From Asterella californica (Eukaryota; Streptophyta; Marchantiopsida; Marchantiales; Aytoniaceae), in the NCBI GenBank assembly GCA_036924285.1, contig JAYKYS010000011.1, forward strand, positions 372,001-436,000: a stretch of 64,000 nt of DNA, read 5' to 3'. The translations under genes and the position numbers were made by a program. Shown piece after piece: positions 35,801 through 46,599 of the stretch (the stretch's first letter is position 1; every line of letters begins with the position of its first letter). The notes beneath the pieces are model-generated. The model was not told where the DNA came from and ran no database searches. It worked only from the letters and a program-made list of their open reading frames with translations.

Positions 35801-37131
35801 GCATGGACGACTGCCTGCCTTTGAGGCAAGAATGAGCCTTTCAGTTTGTTGAAGACCAGGCAAGGAAATAAGACCTTGCAGCATACCGTGAACCTGCAGA
35901 AAATCAGAAAGATGTAGGATATAATCATCTATGCAACTTTTAAACCTAGTTCTAGAGAAGTTAGAGAACTTGCCGTTTTCCCAACTCCTGCTGGACCCGT
36001 TAAGACCAGCACTCGACTTTGAGTCTGCGAGGAGCCATAGAAAATACTCGTCCATTTTAGGTCAAGAGGAACGAAAAGTGACTACGAGCAGAAGTAAAAT
36101 TACAGTAAACTATGGCAGGTAAAAAATTTCGAACAAAAGATAGAGAACTCTTCCGCCAAAAGAGAACCTCATTAATCAAATGCCGTTCATGCGATCCGGT
36201 CGAGATTACAACTCTACCCTAGCCTTACCTTACAAGGGTCTTCGACTTGCTCTTCCATCCACTCCTTCACTTCAGCTACCTGCTCAAGTTTAAAACACAA
36301 TTAGTTCACCAAGAAGTTTTAACAACGGATCTTTGAAGTTGCCTAAGTTAAGGCCTGAAACAGGCATGCAGGAAGTGACATATCGAACTCAAGGTTTAGA
36401 ACACCGGAGGGAATCGAATTATCGAAAGGAACGGCCGTCCACCTTCCTGCTGTGAACTGCCAAGTCTTTCTCGCCCACTGGAGTATGTTTATCTACCCAG
36501 AGTCTTGAATCACCAACTTGAGTACGGCCTCTTTTCCCGTTATCTGTTGTCATCGTAGAACAAAGAGCACACAATCTGTTAAGACGTGAGAACAACGCAC
36601 CTGCCCGACAGGCTACCAAGTTTTCCCTACGTATCTTACAATTCTTCTCATTCTTGGGGGTTATCTGTAGAAGGATCCCTTTTCCATGGAAACTCCGAAC
36701 TCCTTTCTTGCGGGAATGCAAGGGGATTTTCACTTCTGCCGAGTTTCTTCACATTCCTCTATGGACTGATATGGATTCTGTAGGCGATATGTATACGGAT
36801 AAACAGGCCTTCCCGTGCATATTAACTCTACAAAACAATCTCTCTTCAGATCGTTGTAGTGTCACTAGACTTGGCTTCGTCCATCAATTTGTACGTGATG
36901 GAATTTGATCAGACAAGACTAAGGATGCTCTAGTGACGTGTACCCCAGTCTCAACTAGCCTTGTTCCTCTACAGTCACACTCGTGCGGATTTATTACTGG
37001 GACTCACCTTCGGAACAATCTTCAGAACCATCCACGTTCTTTTCTACATTTCTGCCTCCTTTCGTCCGTGGCTTCTTCAGCCCACCTCTCGGAGCTGCAC
37101 CGGCACCACCTTTCCTCTTCAACCGGTCCAT
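32801..37131 (-). CDS. RAD17: Cell-cycle checkpoint clamp loader RAD17 (12 exons)
   Basis: Rad17 replaces RFC1 in an alternative clamp loader that puts the 9-1-1 clamp on damaged DNA in the nucleus. Proposed exons: 37131-37008, 36543-36443, 36279-36229, 36081-35974, 35814-35712, 35593-35229, 34995-34608, 34467-34339, 34035-33816, 33515-33394, 33145-33047, 32958-32801. All junctions keep phase and give 655 codons before the stop. Landmarks are LWVDKHTP at 56, the Walker A GPAGVGKT at 121-128, AIANSIGLELLEW, Walker B LLLIDD at 216-221, FNPIT, SGDIRQALTSLQF, FHALGKFLHNKR, ILSQAH, SVASRGVLF, LWQVE and a final acidic EDEIEEW typical of plant Rad17. The basic N-terminal exon (MDRLKRKGG) precedes a GTGAGT donor. 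Ten introns are GT-AG and one is GC-AG. Start choice and exons 7, 9 and 10 are the least certain. Confidence 0.9.
35815..35973 (-). other. GC-AG intron of RAD17, directly after the Walker A codons
   Basis: The exon ends GGG AAA ACG (Gly-Lys-Thr of Walker A) and the intron opens GCAAGT, the consensus for GC donors; the next exon opens GCA GTC GTC CAT (AVVHAIAN). No GT donor restores the frame to the conserved GKT-A-V-H-A-I-A sequence. Confidence 0.85.
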
Positions 37132-37923
37132 ATTTTCTGCCCTGATCTAAACACTACTGCCGAAGACGTCGATCTCCCACTCCTTTCCCTTGGCAAGGGA
37201 CCGCCTCTGTGAATCCCCAAGACTTCAACATATTTTGAAGAATTTCGAGTGACGACGTCCCAGTCACCCCATTGTTTCCTGCTATCCCTTCTGTCCTCCT
37301 GCGGACGGCTCCATCGCTCGTAAGCAACAGACACCACTTCCTGGAAACTCTGGGCCCCTCAGAGCCCAAGCCATTTCCCATCGGCTCTTCCCACGGTTAA
37401 CCCACTCAATACGTCGAGATTACTTCAAGCATGTTGCAAGCGAGTAACATAGTGTAGTGACCAATTCATCCATGTCGATCTAACCGTAAGGCATTTCCGG
37501 ACTGCAAACTCTGCTGCGTTCTCAATTCTTTAGGCTCTACGCCCGATGGGAGAGGGCCGCATGGTCGAGCATCCGAAGCTCGCGAGAAGCAAATCGGATT
37601 TGCGCATCCTCGTGCTTGCTTGCTTTCCGCTATTCATTTCCATTCAAAAGCAGAGGATGGAAAATCAAATTCTTGTCCAATGACGACGGACCCGATTGGT
37701 GGCGGGAACGATTACTTGATTGGCGTGCTTCTTATACTGACCTCGTCTAGCGCCTCTCGCTACTGAACTGTTGCTGTATTGCGCTAAAAGCGGTTTGGTC
37801 TTGTATGGTCCCATTTGGGACAGAACCGGGGCTAACTCCTAATAGAGTTAGAGTTAACTTTTTAAGTTGTAAAGAGATTAAAATTGATTGGAAACTGTAA
37901 CATGAGATAGTTAAAACTGGACT

Positions 37924-37972
37924 GGGGTAGATAGACTTGAACCCTCACGGTCTTTAAAGTCAAAGGATTTTC
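37924..37972 (-). pseudogene. trnL-UAA: Plastid trnL-UAA 3' exon remnant
   Basis: The minus strand reads AAAATCCTTTGACTTT and then CGTGAGGGTTCAAGTCTATC up to CTACCCC. This corresponds to the plastid exon ending in GGTTCAAGTCCCTCTATCCCC, with several substitutions. Confidence 0.85.
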
Positions 37973-38271
37973 ATTTTACAAAATTTGCATTGTTATTAAA
38001 AAGTAACTTGTAGAGTAGACTCTATCTTTACTCTCATCTATTTATAGGTTAATATATTAGTATTTATCTATTAATATTAATTTGTTAGTACCATTTTTCA
38101 TCAATTTTTTCTCATTTTGATAAGAATTTTGTTAGGATAGTTTCTTTTAGTCTTTGCACCTATTTTCATTTTTTATGCAAAATTTTGCTCAGGATTACCT
38201 AATTTTTCACTTACCTTTTCATCCTTTTGAAAACAATCATTTAGTGGATTTCTCGACTAGAGCTCAATAAT
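37973..38271 (-). pseudogene. Remnant of the plastid trnL group I intron
   Basis: About 299 nt separates the two trnL exon remnants, a normal length for this intron in seed-free plants. On the plus strand, ATTTTGCTCAGGATTACC (from 38,182) matches the conserved core GGCTCAGGATTG in reverse orientation. Confidence 0.75.
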
Positions 38272-38306
38272 TTAAGTCAACAGCGTCTACCAGTTTCGCC
38301 GTACCC
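38272..38306 (-). pseudogene. trnL-UAA: Plastid trnL-UAA 5' exon remnant
   Basis: On the plus strand it reads AGTCAACAGCGTCTACCAGT followed by TTCGCCGTACCC. This is the reverse complement of the trnL 5' exon (GGCGAAATTGGTAGACGC in intact copies) with about five differences. Confidence 0.85.
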
Positions 38307-38484
38307 ACTTTCGTAGTCAAAAGTCATAATTTTTGCACTATATTTAAATCCATTATAGTTTTTTAATGCAAATACGAACAGATTTAAACTTTTAATAAAA
38401 TGATAGATTTTCTTTTATATTATATATATTAATATATTTGATTTCTTATTAAAACACATTATTTATATTATTTGATTTTAACTA

Positions 38485-38557
38485 GGCACGTTTAGTTCAG
38501 AGGTCAGAGCTTCGCACTTGTAATGCAATGGTCATCGGTTCTATTTTATTGTCCGTT
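38485..38557 (+). pseudogene. trnT-UGU: Plastid trnT-UGU remnant
   Basis: The sequence TTTAGTTCAGAGGTCAGAGC leads to the anticodon TGT at 38,519-38,521 in CTTGTAATGCAATGG, then GTCATCGGTTCTATT. This follows plastid trnT-UGU base for base except for scattered transitions. The acceptor stem no longer pairs, so it is not functional. Confidence 0.88.
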
Positions 38558-39141
38558 TACTTTCGTATGCTATAGTTATATAATTATGAAAAAAATCATT
38601 ATTCAATGAAACAAGTTTCAAAAGGTTTATAAGAAAACAATATAAAAATTTTATTCAATATTGGGATAATAAAGAGTATTTATAAATATTTTACAGTTAA
38701 ATATAACTATTAAGAGTGTAATAAAATAAGACAAAATAATTGTTAGATATAGATTCCAAAAAGTTACAATTTAGGTAAAATAATTACGGATATATTGAGT
38801 GGTCACCTCAGTTAAGACAATTTTTGTTGTGTGTTATGTAATATACTTTTTAAGTATAACGCAAACATACTATATGTACCACCATCACATTCTTGAATCG
38901 TTTCCACCCACATGGTACACATAAAACATAAAGGTACAAAATCTGACTCACAAGTTGATAACAGTTTCCTTAGTACTTATGTTAGATTTGAAACAACTGG
39001 ATTAAAATGGGTTTCGGTTGATTTCATGGATTCCTGCAGTTTTATTTTCACTCGGTGTAGGTGAGGATACGTCCCAATAAACGGCCGTGCATATGATTGT
39101 ACCGAACTGTCGTGAACAAGTGTGGGTTACTTAGGAAACAC

Positions 39142-39251
39142 GTTAACTCTACTCATATTAATTACTCTGCCTTGCAGCGAAATAATAATGTATAATAGTG
39201 ATTAATAATAATAGTGAGTAATAGTGATTAATAAATATGAGTAGAGTTAAC
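39142..39251. repeat. Small foldback (possible MITE) with 18-bp perfect inverted arms
   Basis: GTTAACTCTACTCATATT at 39,142-39,159 is repeated in exact reverse complement at 39,234-39,251. The interior is rich in TAATAGTGATTAATAA repeats. No clear target-site duplication was identified. Confidence 0.75.
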
Positions 39252-39813
39252 TTTTAATATTATGTTACAGTATCGGTCTTAAATGATTTAGCTTACAGTT
39301 CTCTAAGAAAAAAGATTGTGAGTTCAATCTTTTGACCACGATTGAAGTTGCATGATACTACAAACTGTTAATAAAACTTCTATTCGAGTGACGCTGTGGT
39401 GGACTCACATGGACAGTCTCATGGTCCTCAAGGTCCCAATAGACATGTAACACCATTACCATTATGGTAGGACATTCACATTCGACTGATGAGGTGACGC
39501 GCGAAAAGATAGCGAAAACAAGCTAGTGGAACACAACGCAAGGTAACATGGAACTTTAGTGTTGTGCCACCGTGGAGCTCGGGCGAAGATTCCAGATGAG
39601 TGCGACGAACCCTAAGCTACAAATTGATGTTCCGTTAAGCAAACTGTTTTCCTGCTGGTGCTCGTTCGTTGCCTGGACGGTGGATTTCAGTGCGTGGTGG
39701 CATGATTTGGCAAGTGAAAGTTCCCCATCAGCACCAGCACGATCCGATCACCTCCGCTGCGACCACCGTTGTTGGAGTTCCTCGTGAAAATTGAAGGATC
39801 TCGAGTCTAAGCA

Positions 39814-41035
39814 ATGACGCAGAAAAACTCACTATTCAAAGGGCAACAGAAGAAGAGCGCAGCCACTAATCGCCACGGGAAGCAGCCTCACATTCGTAAA
39901 GGTATAGAGCTCGTTTCAGTCATATATCAGTTGAAGAGCTTGTTTGGGTTTTTTCGAGCGGAGAGATTTTGTTTCTGTTGTCAGCAGTCTGTGAATTTTG
40001 ATTCGAGAGTTGAGTTGCCTCTTCGTAGCCTGGACATGAGTTCGCCTGACTCTTGGATGCATTACCGGGAAGTACCTGAGCAGAGAGCAGGCAGCGTTTC
40101 TAGTTTGCAAGTGGTTGCATTTACCGATGTTGCTCAATGGTAATCGGTGAAGCATCTCAATCCACTACTTAATTTGGTATGCCGAGAAGTCTCATGGCTT
40201 TTTCGTGGTTCTGTCAATAACGGGAATTTACATAAGACCACGCGGGATAGAAGCTCAGATCTTTCGAGGTGGTTCCTTGTTCGTAACGATGGAGTGAGAA
40301 ATTCTGATTCTATTTCTTCTCTCTCCACCTCCAAGTTAGTCTTTTCCATGTTGTTTCCATCCGGAATCCATTACTGGTGATATACTGTCTTCAGTTTCCT
40401 CTGGTTTTCTTTTGTTCTGTGTTCATCTTGTCCCTACTTGATTGACTCTTTTCATTTCTCTTCTCGGTTACTGTGTCTACGCGGTTGGTTCCTGCTGCGC
40501 GCTACTAACCGCTAAACAGGCTTATCTCCTTTAGTTTATTTCATGTTGGCTGCATTTTTCGTTGACTCAGGTAAGCAGTTCAAGGCACCCATAAAGAAGG
40601 GCAAGGATTGGGACGTCAATAAGGTGAGCTGACGTATCATCAAATATTGAGAGGTGTAATGAAATAATACATCTGGAAAGCTACTCAGACTTCTTAGTAG
40701 GCACGTTAAGGTTGAGATGGCCTCTGTGTATACTTGTGAGGACCGACGTTTTTCTACGCGATGAATGCTAGGATAAATGACCCAGTCGTGATCTTATCTT
40801 TTCGGTGTGAAGAGGTACTAAGATCACGACCTCTTGCGTATTATGGAACTGAACGTGAATTTCTTTCTCCTAACAGGAAGTGACAAAATTTATTGATTCT
40901 GCGAACGAGTTAAAGGTTGCAACTCAAGCGAGCAAGGAGGGAGCGCGTTTGAGACTTGTGAAGGCACCCGAATCGGATGCCAACGTCACCACACAGAAAA
41001 ATGTGAAGAAGAAAAACGCTATAACGAGGTCTTAA
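39814..41035 (+). CDS. Small basic conserved protein, UPF0390/DUF2462-like (3 exons, 99 aa)
   Basis: Exons 39814-39901, 40571-40623 and 40877-41035 join in phase (introns GT-AG, donors GTATAG and GTGAGC, acceptors CTCAG and ACAG). The 99-residue product opens MTQKNSLFKGQQKKSAATNR, continues HGKQPHIRKGKQFKAPIKKG, then EVTKFIDSANELKVATQASK and ends KKKNAITRS. The lysine-rich N-terminus, followed by a helical segment with T-K-F-I and a closing L-V-K-A-P, resembles a family of small plant proteins labelled UPF0390 or SERF-like. The function is unknown; the basic N-terminus suggests nucleolar or RNA association (inference). The gene is convergent with whatever lies on the minus strand after 41,100. 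Family naming is from memory and less certain than the gene structure. Confidence 0.75.
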
Positions 41036-42107
41036 CTATAAAGATGATTGAGAGTTTAGGTTTAGATTTAGTTTAGGGTTAAGGTTAGGTTTGGAATTTG
41101 ATTGTATCAAGTTCTCGCAGCCTTAGCCAGGCTTTTGCTAATAGATGCAGCTTGTATTGCTGGCATTGGCTCGGGATGACGAAGCTCTCGGCTCCAGTAC
41201 TTGGCCCACGTCTTGTCCCTTGAAAAGTATGAACCACTTCGGTGCCATTCTCTCTTGTGTCCCTGTTCCCAGAGAGGAGAGTAGTGCATTGGCGATTAGC
41301 AGCATCCTTTCTAGCAACGCTTTTTCAAGCACTGTCTCGGGCTCGTGCTGTTCAAAAGTATGCCAGGCGACGTTAAGGAGCCAATGATATCTTTACAGCT
41401 GCAGTTTTGAATCTGATAAGTGTCATGTATGTTCGTCTATTGTTCGCGACCATCGTTCGGAGGTTAGTATGTTGTGAATTTGATAGCACTTTTGCCTAGA
41501 TGATGGATGAGGCTGTACTAATGTTCTGATTTGAAGGTGGCTAGGTTCAGTCTCCAGGTTGAGAGTGATAAGGGCACCTTGTGGCACGCCGTTTCCTATA
41601 TTGTGCGATAAACATTGTTTGACATCACACCACTCGAGGTTTAAGGCTGGAGATAATAATCGCCAATATAGAACCCAGCCAAGCAGAGCAGAGTTAGCTC
41701 GAGGTACAAACGCAGACATTTCTGGGTGAGTTGTACAATGTTTGTTTGAATGCGAGGTGTATCATGGGGATCTTTCGCGTGTAACGCTTAACGGTCGACT
41801 AGGATATGGGCATGAGAGCTGTTGCCTCTTCACACTGTGCTGATATTCACCTGTGTGGCACGACTAGAAGGGCACAAGTTAAACTTGTAACTTCGTTATC
41901 TGCTCGTCCAGCGCAGCACAGGTACGTGGTGGTTAACGTTATCAAATAGATCTCCTCGTTTAAGATTTGGAAGTTGGCAATGATAAGTGGAGACCGAGCA
42001 CCTGCCTTACAGTCTCGTGTCCTTAAGGTCGATTTTGCTCTCCATTTGCATAGCTAACCGTCGCATTCGCAAGAAAGTAGAGGTATACTGTCATTTTCTG
42101 CTCTTAC

Positions 42108-42338
42108 TTGAGATGCCTTTTCAGCATTTTCTCTCATGTCCCTCAAAATGTCACTCTCTGCGTCATACCAAAATGCATAGCCGCACAATTCCGTAACGCA
42201 GCTGTCTTTTCGGTTACTTCTTTTACTACTAGGACGAATCAACAAAGAAAGGGAAGGCAAATATGCTTGTGTGCAACATGTACATTATTCTTACCTCCAA
42301 CTTCTGATGAGAAGGATGTGGGGGCGTTGGAGCGCCAT
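42108..42338 (-). CDS. Tentative 5' exons of a small unknown gene
   Basis: An ATG in good context (GAAAATGGCG, 42,338) opens a 44-nt exon that ends at a strong GTAAGA donor (42,294). An acceptor at 42,202 opens a 94-nt exon that ends at another GTAAGA donor (42,107). Joined in phase they read MALQRPHILLIRSWSCVTEL and then CGYAFWYDAESDILRDMREN. The product is unrecognised and later exons could not be placed with confidence; a weak candidate lies near 41,930-41,900 (ALDEQITKLQ). This may be chance. Confidence 0.3.
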
Positions 42339-44302
42339 TTTCGTCTCTCCTTGAGTCTTAATGTGTTGCTTGGGACGGCAAGTGTGGAGGAAGTTTCCGG
42401 AAAATGTTCGAAACTCCTGAAATGAGTAACGTTGAAGGCGCAGATTTGAGGACAGAGACACAGCCCGGTGGGAAGGGGCATTTAAATGAGCTCACACTTC
42501 ACATCATCATATACATGGGGAAAACAGTGTATATTGCTCACAGAGACAACGTTTACTTGACATGTCAGCTTCGCTAACCCCTTCATTCCTCCACCTAGAG
42601 GGTGTGAAGCTGAAAATAACTCGAAGCTGAGGGTATGTACGAGTTGCGGGCTTCACTCCCCGGATGAAACAGAAACAGAAGCTTTCATGTTACATCCTTT
42701 AATCTACTTATCTCTTACCAATACTGTTTGTTCAATACGCTGACTTGCAATATCTGAAAACACGGATGACCACCACTAATCTAACCATAATCTTAACAAA
42801 TGAAGGAGCATGAACTTGGCTCTGCAGGATGAGCCGAGTGTTACGTTGCAAAGGGTAGGTACACGAGGAAAAAGTGTTGCAATAAATTCGCTGCTCTGCC
42901 ACAAACTGGAAGTGACCATGTCAGAGTGGATGTCACCCAGTGGGTCTCAGAATATATTTCGTTTTCAGCAGAGTGTTTAAGTGGTTTCAGCAGTTTCAGA
43001 CGTGTAGATTATTGACAAGAACCTTTGACTGGAGGCATGGATGCATAGGTAGAGTACTTGTGAGTTGACGGTAAGAAGATTCAGTTGGTAGATGTCCAAG
43101 AGACGATCCATCAAACACGGTTATATAATGTAAGCGAAAGAAACACATCCCTTGAAACATGCAAAATATGTATGTAAGATGAACTTTTGGGGAACTCTTT
43201 TCCTGCTTGTAGGTGTTAAGTGAAATTTCTGTACCTAAGCTAAAAAGAAAATCTAAATATAACCTGAGCTGGAAGTTGTGTACCCTAGCACAGCGAATTG
43301 AGTGTGTAAGAGAAGTCACCTTGAAGAACCTCACATCGTAAGACTTCCTCTCTTAGTAAGCGTGAGGTTCCTCAAGGCAGCTTCTCATGCACACTCCACT
43401 CCTATTTGCAGAATGTTCTGTTTGCGAGTAGTTCTTTGGTATTACACATATAAGAGTGATCTCTTAACTTCACCCTTTTCGGTAAGACATATGTAACACA
43501 CTTTTGGTTGAATGTTCCGTTCGCAAGTAGCTTCTTGGTATCATTATAGATATAAGATTGATATTTCAACATCATCTTTTATTGTAGATAAGAATTCAAG
43601 AGTGGACTCAAACTCGAATGTTTTTGGAAATACACTCCTCTATATGAAAGAAGGAGTATAAGATAAAGTTCAATCTCTGCGGACCGCCCATACAAAACGT
43701 TGCCGTGGTTACATACAGTTTTACATCCGGAATCTTGAAACAACATCTAGTATTCTCAAAATGAGAAAAACAAGAACTCGTTAAAAAATTCTCAAAGAGT
43801 ATGAACCAAGATGCTTAAGGTATACTTTAAGCTTTTATCATTAACAACCTATTTTGGATCAAAAAATATTATTCTCATCTTCACAATCATTTTAGAAAAC
43901 TTAGATATTTTTTTTAATGTTCTCGCTTATTAATAGAAGTACATTTTTGCTGCATCTCTTCTTCCGTCGACTTAGATGTCACTAACTTTTGTAAAACAAA
44001 ATTTTACTATACCAAGTTCCATCTCCAGTCGATAAATATAACTTATTATATATTTTCTCTCCTTCTCTATCTCAAACAAGTATATAACTGAACATGCATA
44101 CATAGCAAAACTGTTTCCACATCAACAAAGATACACAAAAGTTATGATGAAAGATCTCATGGAAGGCACGTTTGTCTACTCCACTCACGAAGTAGATAAA
44201 AGTCTAACTTATGATAGTAGCAAATCTTTTATAATTCTTCCTTTGGTTACTAATTAAAACTTGACTCTCTCTCTCGCCTATGAGACGGACTCAGACATGA
44301 CT

Positions 44303-44538
44303 AGTGAAGCATAGTAGTTAACCTCAACACATAGCAGATCACACTAAAGACAAAGCAAACATTTCTTTTAAACCTCCAATACAACAACTAAGGAGACACC
44401 ACCTCCAATTGTATCTCTTAGTGAAGCATAGTAGTTAACCTCAACACATAGTAGATTACACTAAAGACAAAGCAAACATTTCTTTTAAACCTCCAATACA
44501 ACAACTAAGGAGACACCACCTCCAATTGTATCTCTTAG
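44303..44538. repeat. 117-bp tandem duplication
   Basis: Two almost identical units begin AGTGAAGCATAGTAGTTAAC at 44,303 and 44,420 and end TTGTATCTCTTAG. Near identity implies a recent event. Confidence 0.95.
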
Positions 44539-44770
44539 GTGCTAAAACCTAAAAGATATTAAAACAAGGTGCTAAAATCTAAAAGATATTAAAACAAGGT
44601 GCTAAAATCTAAAAGATATTAAAACAAGACGCTGCACATGCAATGCCATTGCATGACTATGCGGTTGCAAGATCTAAAAGATATTAAAACAAGGTGCTAA
44701 AATCTAAAAGATATTAAAACAAGACGCTGCACATGCAATGCCATTGCATGACTATGCGGTTGCAAGATCT
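44539..44770. repeat. Nested tandem repeats: 30-bp units and a palindromic block
   Basis: A 30-bp unit (GTGCTAAAATCTAAAAGATA and TTAAAACAAG) occurs three times in a row from 44,539. A block holding the near-perfect palindrome CATGCAATGCCATTGCATG follows. The 30-mer then recurs and the palindromic block is repeated, ending at GTTGCAAGATCT. The larger duplicated unit is about 95 bp. Confidence 0.9.
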
Positions 44771-45580
44771 CACAATCCTAGAAGGTGAAATCTGTGAAGT
44801 GAATCTTAAAAGTATAATCCACCTCACCTAGTGTCAAATTTAAAAAACACAATAACCGTTAAATTTGCATAGAAATGAGAACTTTATCACATCATCATGA
44901 ATCGTACTTGCATCCAAACTAGATCCAGGAAAGGGAACTGTCTGGTGACCATTTTGGCGACATATTTTCAGTTACAAAACTTTGACAGGCAAAACAAAGC
45001 TACAGTACCTGTCCGGTGGAACTCCATCAAAGTGAGAATGTGTTATCGAACGGGCTAGGAACCAGTACACCAAAGCTTTTTAGTAACAGCTCGCTCAATG
45101 TCTTCATTAAATTAATCCTAAGTGTTGGAAAACTTCAGACGAGGTTTCGGTTTTAAACAAACTCTAACCCGATTCCCCGTGGCTTATTAGAGTTAGAGTA
45201 GAGAGTCCCCGCTGAGTTATTCGTGGACCCCTGATCGGACAGCCATCGCTTCTTCTCCAAAGAAGAAGTGACCTCACTTTGCACTGTAACCTGCGCACCC
45301 TAATTTGTTCTTCTCTGTTGAAGAGTCTTATGTTTCACTTTAACGACTGGCAAATGAACTTGCTGAACATGGACAGAATTTAACGCGAATTCATAGCTTC
45401 GTTCCTACATAGGCCCTCTGAGCATCTTGCGCTTCACATCCTAGAAGCCCGTTATTATCCTAGACGGTCCATTCAGACACCTCTACCGGCTGCAAGTTTC
45501 GTCAACTCTTCCACCACTCAGTAATCCTCAGTACCACCCAGTTCCCTTCCCTGGTTTTCAAGTGGTACAGATAGTAACAG

Positions 45581-45715
45581 GTTTGAAAGCAATAAGATTC
45601 ATAAAAGCAATTTGTTAGATATCAGGAGTGGCTGATACAGAAAATGACAGTTTGAAAGCGATAAGATTCACAGAAACTATTTGTTAGATATCAGGAGTAG
45701 CAAGACAACGATCAG
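45581..45715. repeat. Direct repeat of about 67 bp, two copies
   Basis: The pattern GTTTGAAAGC-ATAAGATTCA followed by TTTGTTAGATATCAGGAGT occurs twice in succession with a few differences. Confidence 0.8.
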
Positions 45716-46599
45716 ATCAAAATATGACTTTCTAAACTTATTTATGAATGAACTGATGCAACCAGAGATAGAGATGGAACTTTTAAACAACCGATAAAAT
45801 GGCAGAAGCTAATAGAGCTTGTGCTCATTTTCGTAGTCACAGGTATGAATCAACCACAACTATTGCTTCATCTCAAACTCTTGAACAGTGCTTGGCCACG
45901 AGTCTAGCCTACATTCATGACGGCTAACATACTCTGCATTTCGTGAACTTCATGCGTACACCGTAAAAACCAACAAGCCAAAGAGACAGGCATGATATGT
46001 AAACCCAATTGGAGCCTAAGCCATGCGCTTGATATCTGGATTCGCGGCAAGGTACAAAGGCAATTGTATAAGATTAATAACAAGTGTATCTCAGAATGGA
46101 ACAGGGAGTGCTGAAACAGGCCACTACAGGCACTCCGAACTTTCCCAGCAATACTCATATAAAGTACTTCCTCGTCTATGATCTCTCAGTGGTTCCAGGA
46201 GAGCAAAGCAAAAACCGCAACCGCCACTGAGCGGAAGATAGCCAGCTTCACAGCGCACGACAAATTCTTCTAACCCTAGATGACACTTAGAATCATGGAA
46301 TGATGTTATCCAAGACGCGCGGGGTGGACGTCCTAGTGAAGAATCGGTCAGGCATGCGCCTCATTTGGACTATTGACTACAGAAAAGCTCCAGGTGTAAC
46401 ACGGCTATAAGACGAGTGGATAAGTATGGTGGATACGATTGGGAACCTACAGAAGCTCAGTTTCAGATTCTCTTTATCGGCCGTAAAAAGTGATGTTACT
46501 CACAAGTGTAACTCAAAGGTGCTCACTGATTTGCCTGGTTAACATAGCTATATCAGTTATCTCCTCTGCTTGACGCCCCTTTTGTAAGTCAGCAATCCT

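Larger units (their letters stand above)
37872..38560. other. Nuclear insertion of plastid DNA (trnL-UAA to trnT-UGU), decayed
   Basis: The order and orientation, trnL on the minus strand then trnT on the plus strand, match the plastid trnF-trnL-trnT-rps4 region. Three tRNA pieces and a conserved group I intron core are recognisable. Substitutions throughout, many of them C to T or G to A, show an old insertion. The edges were not resolved; the AT-rich sequence to about 39,050 may be further plastid spacer. Confidence 0.85.

Noticed and set aside
38485..38557. Functional tRNA-Thr gene
   Set aside because: The acceptor stem no longer pairs and the flanks show a decayed plastid insertion, so it is scored as a remnant.
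39572..39787. Plus-strand 71-codon frame before the small basic protein gene
   Set aside because: It has no domain and ends just upstream of the real start, so it more likely belongs to the promoter or 5' leader.
41107..41719. Possible coding exons on the minus strand (such as WLLNVAWHTFEQHEPETVLE)
   Set aside because: The readable stretches are in different frames, upstream stops block sensible splice joins, and no family could be named. Kept only as a note.
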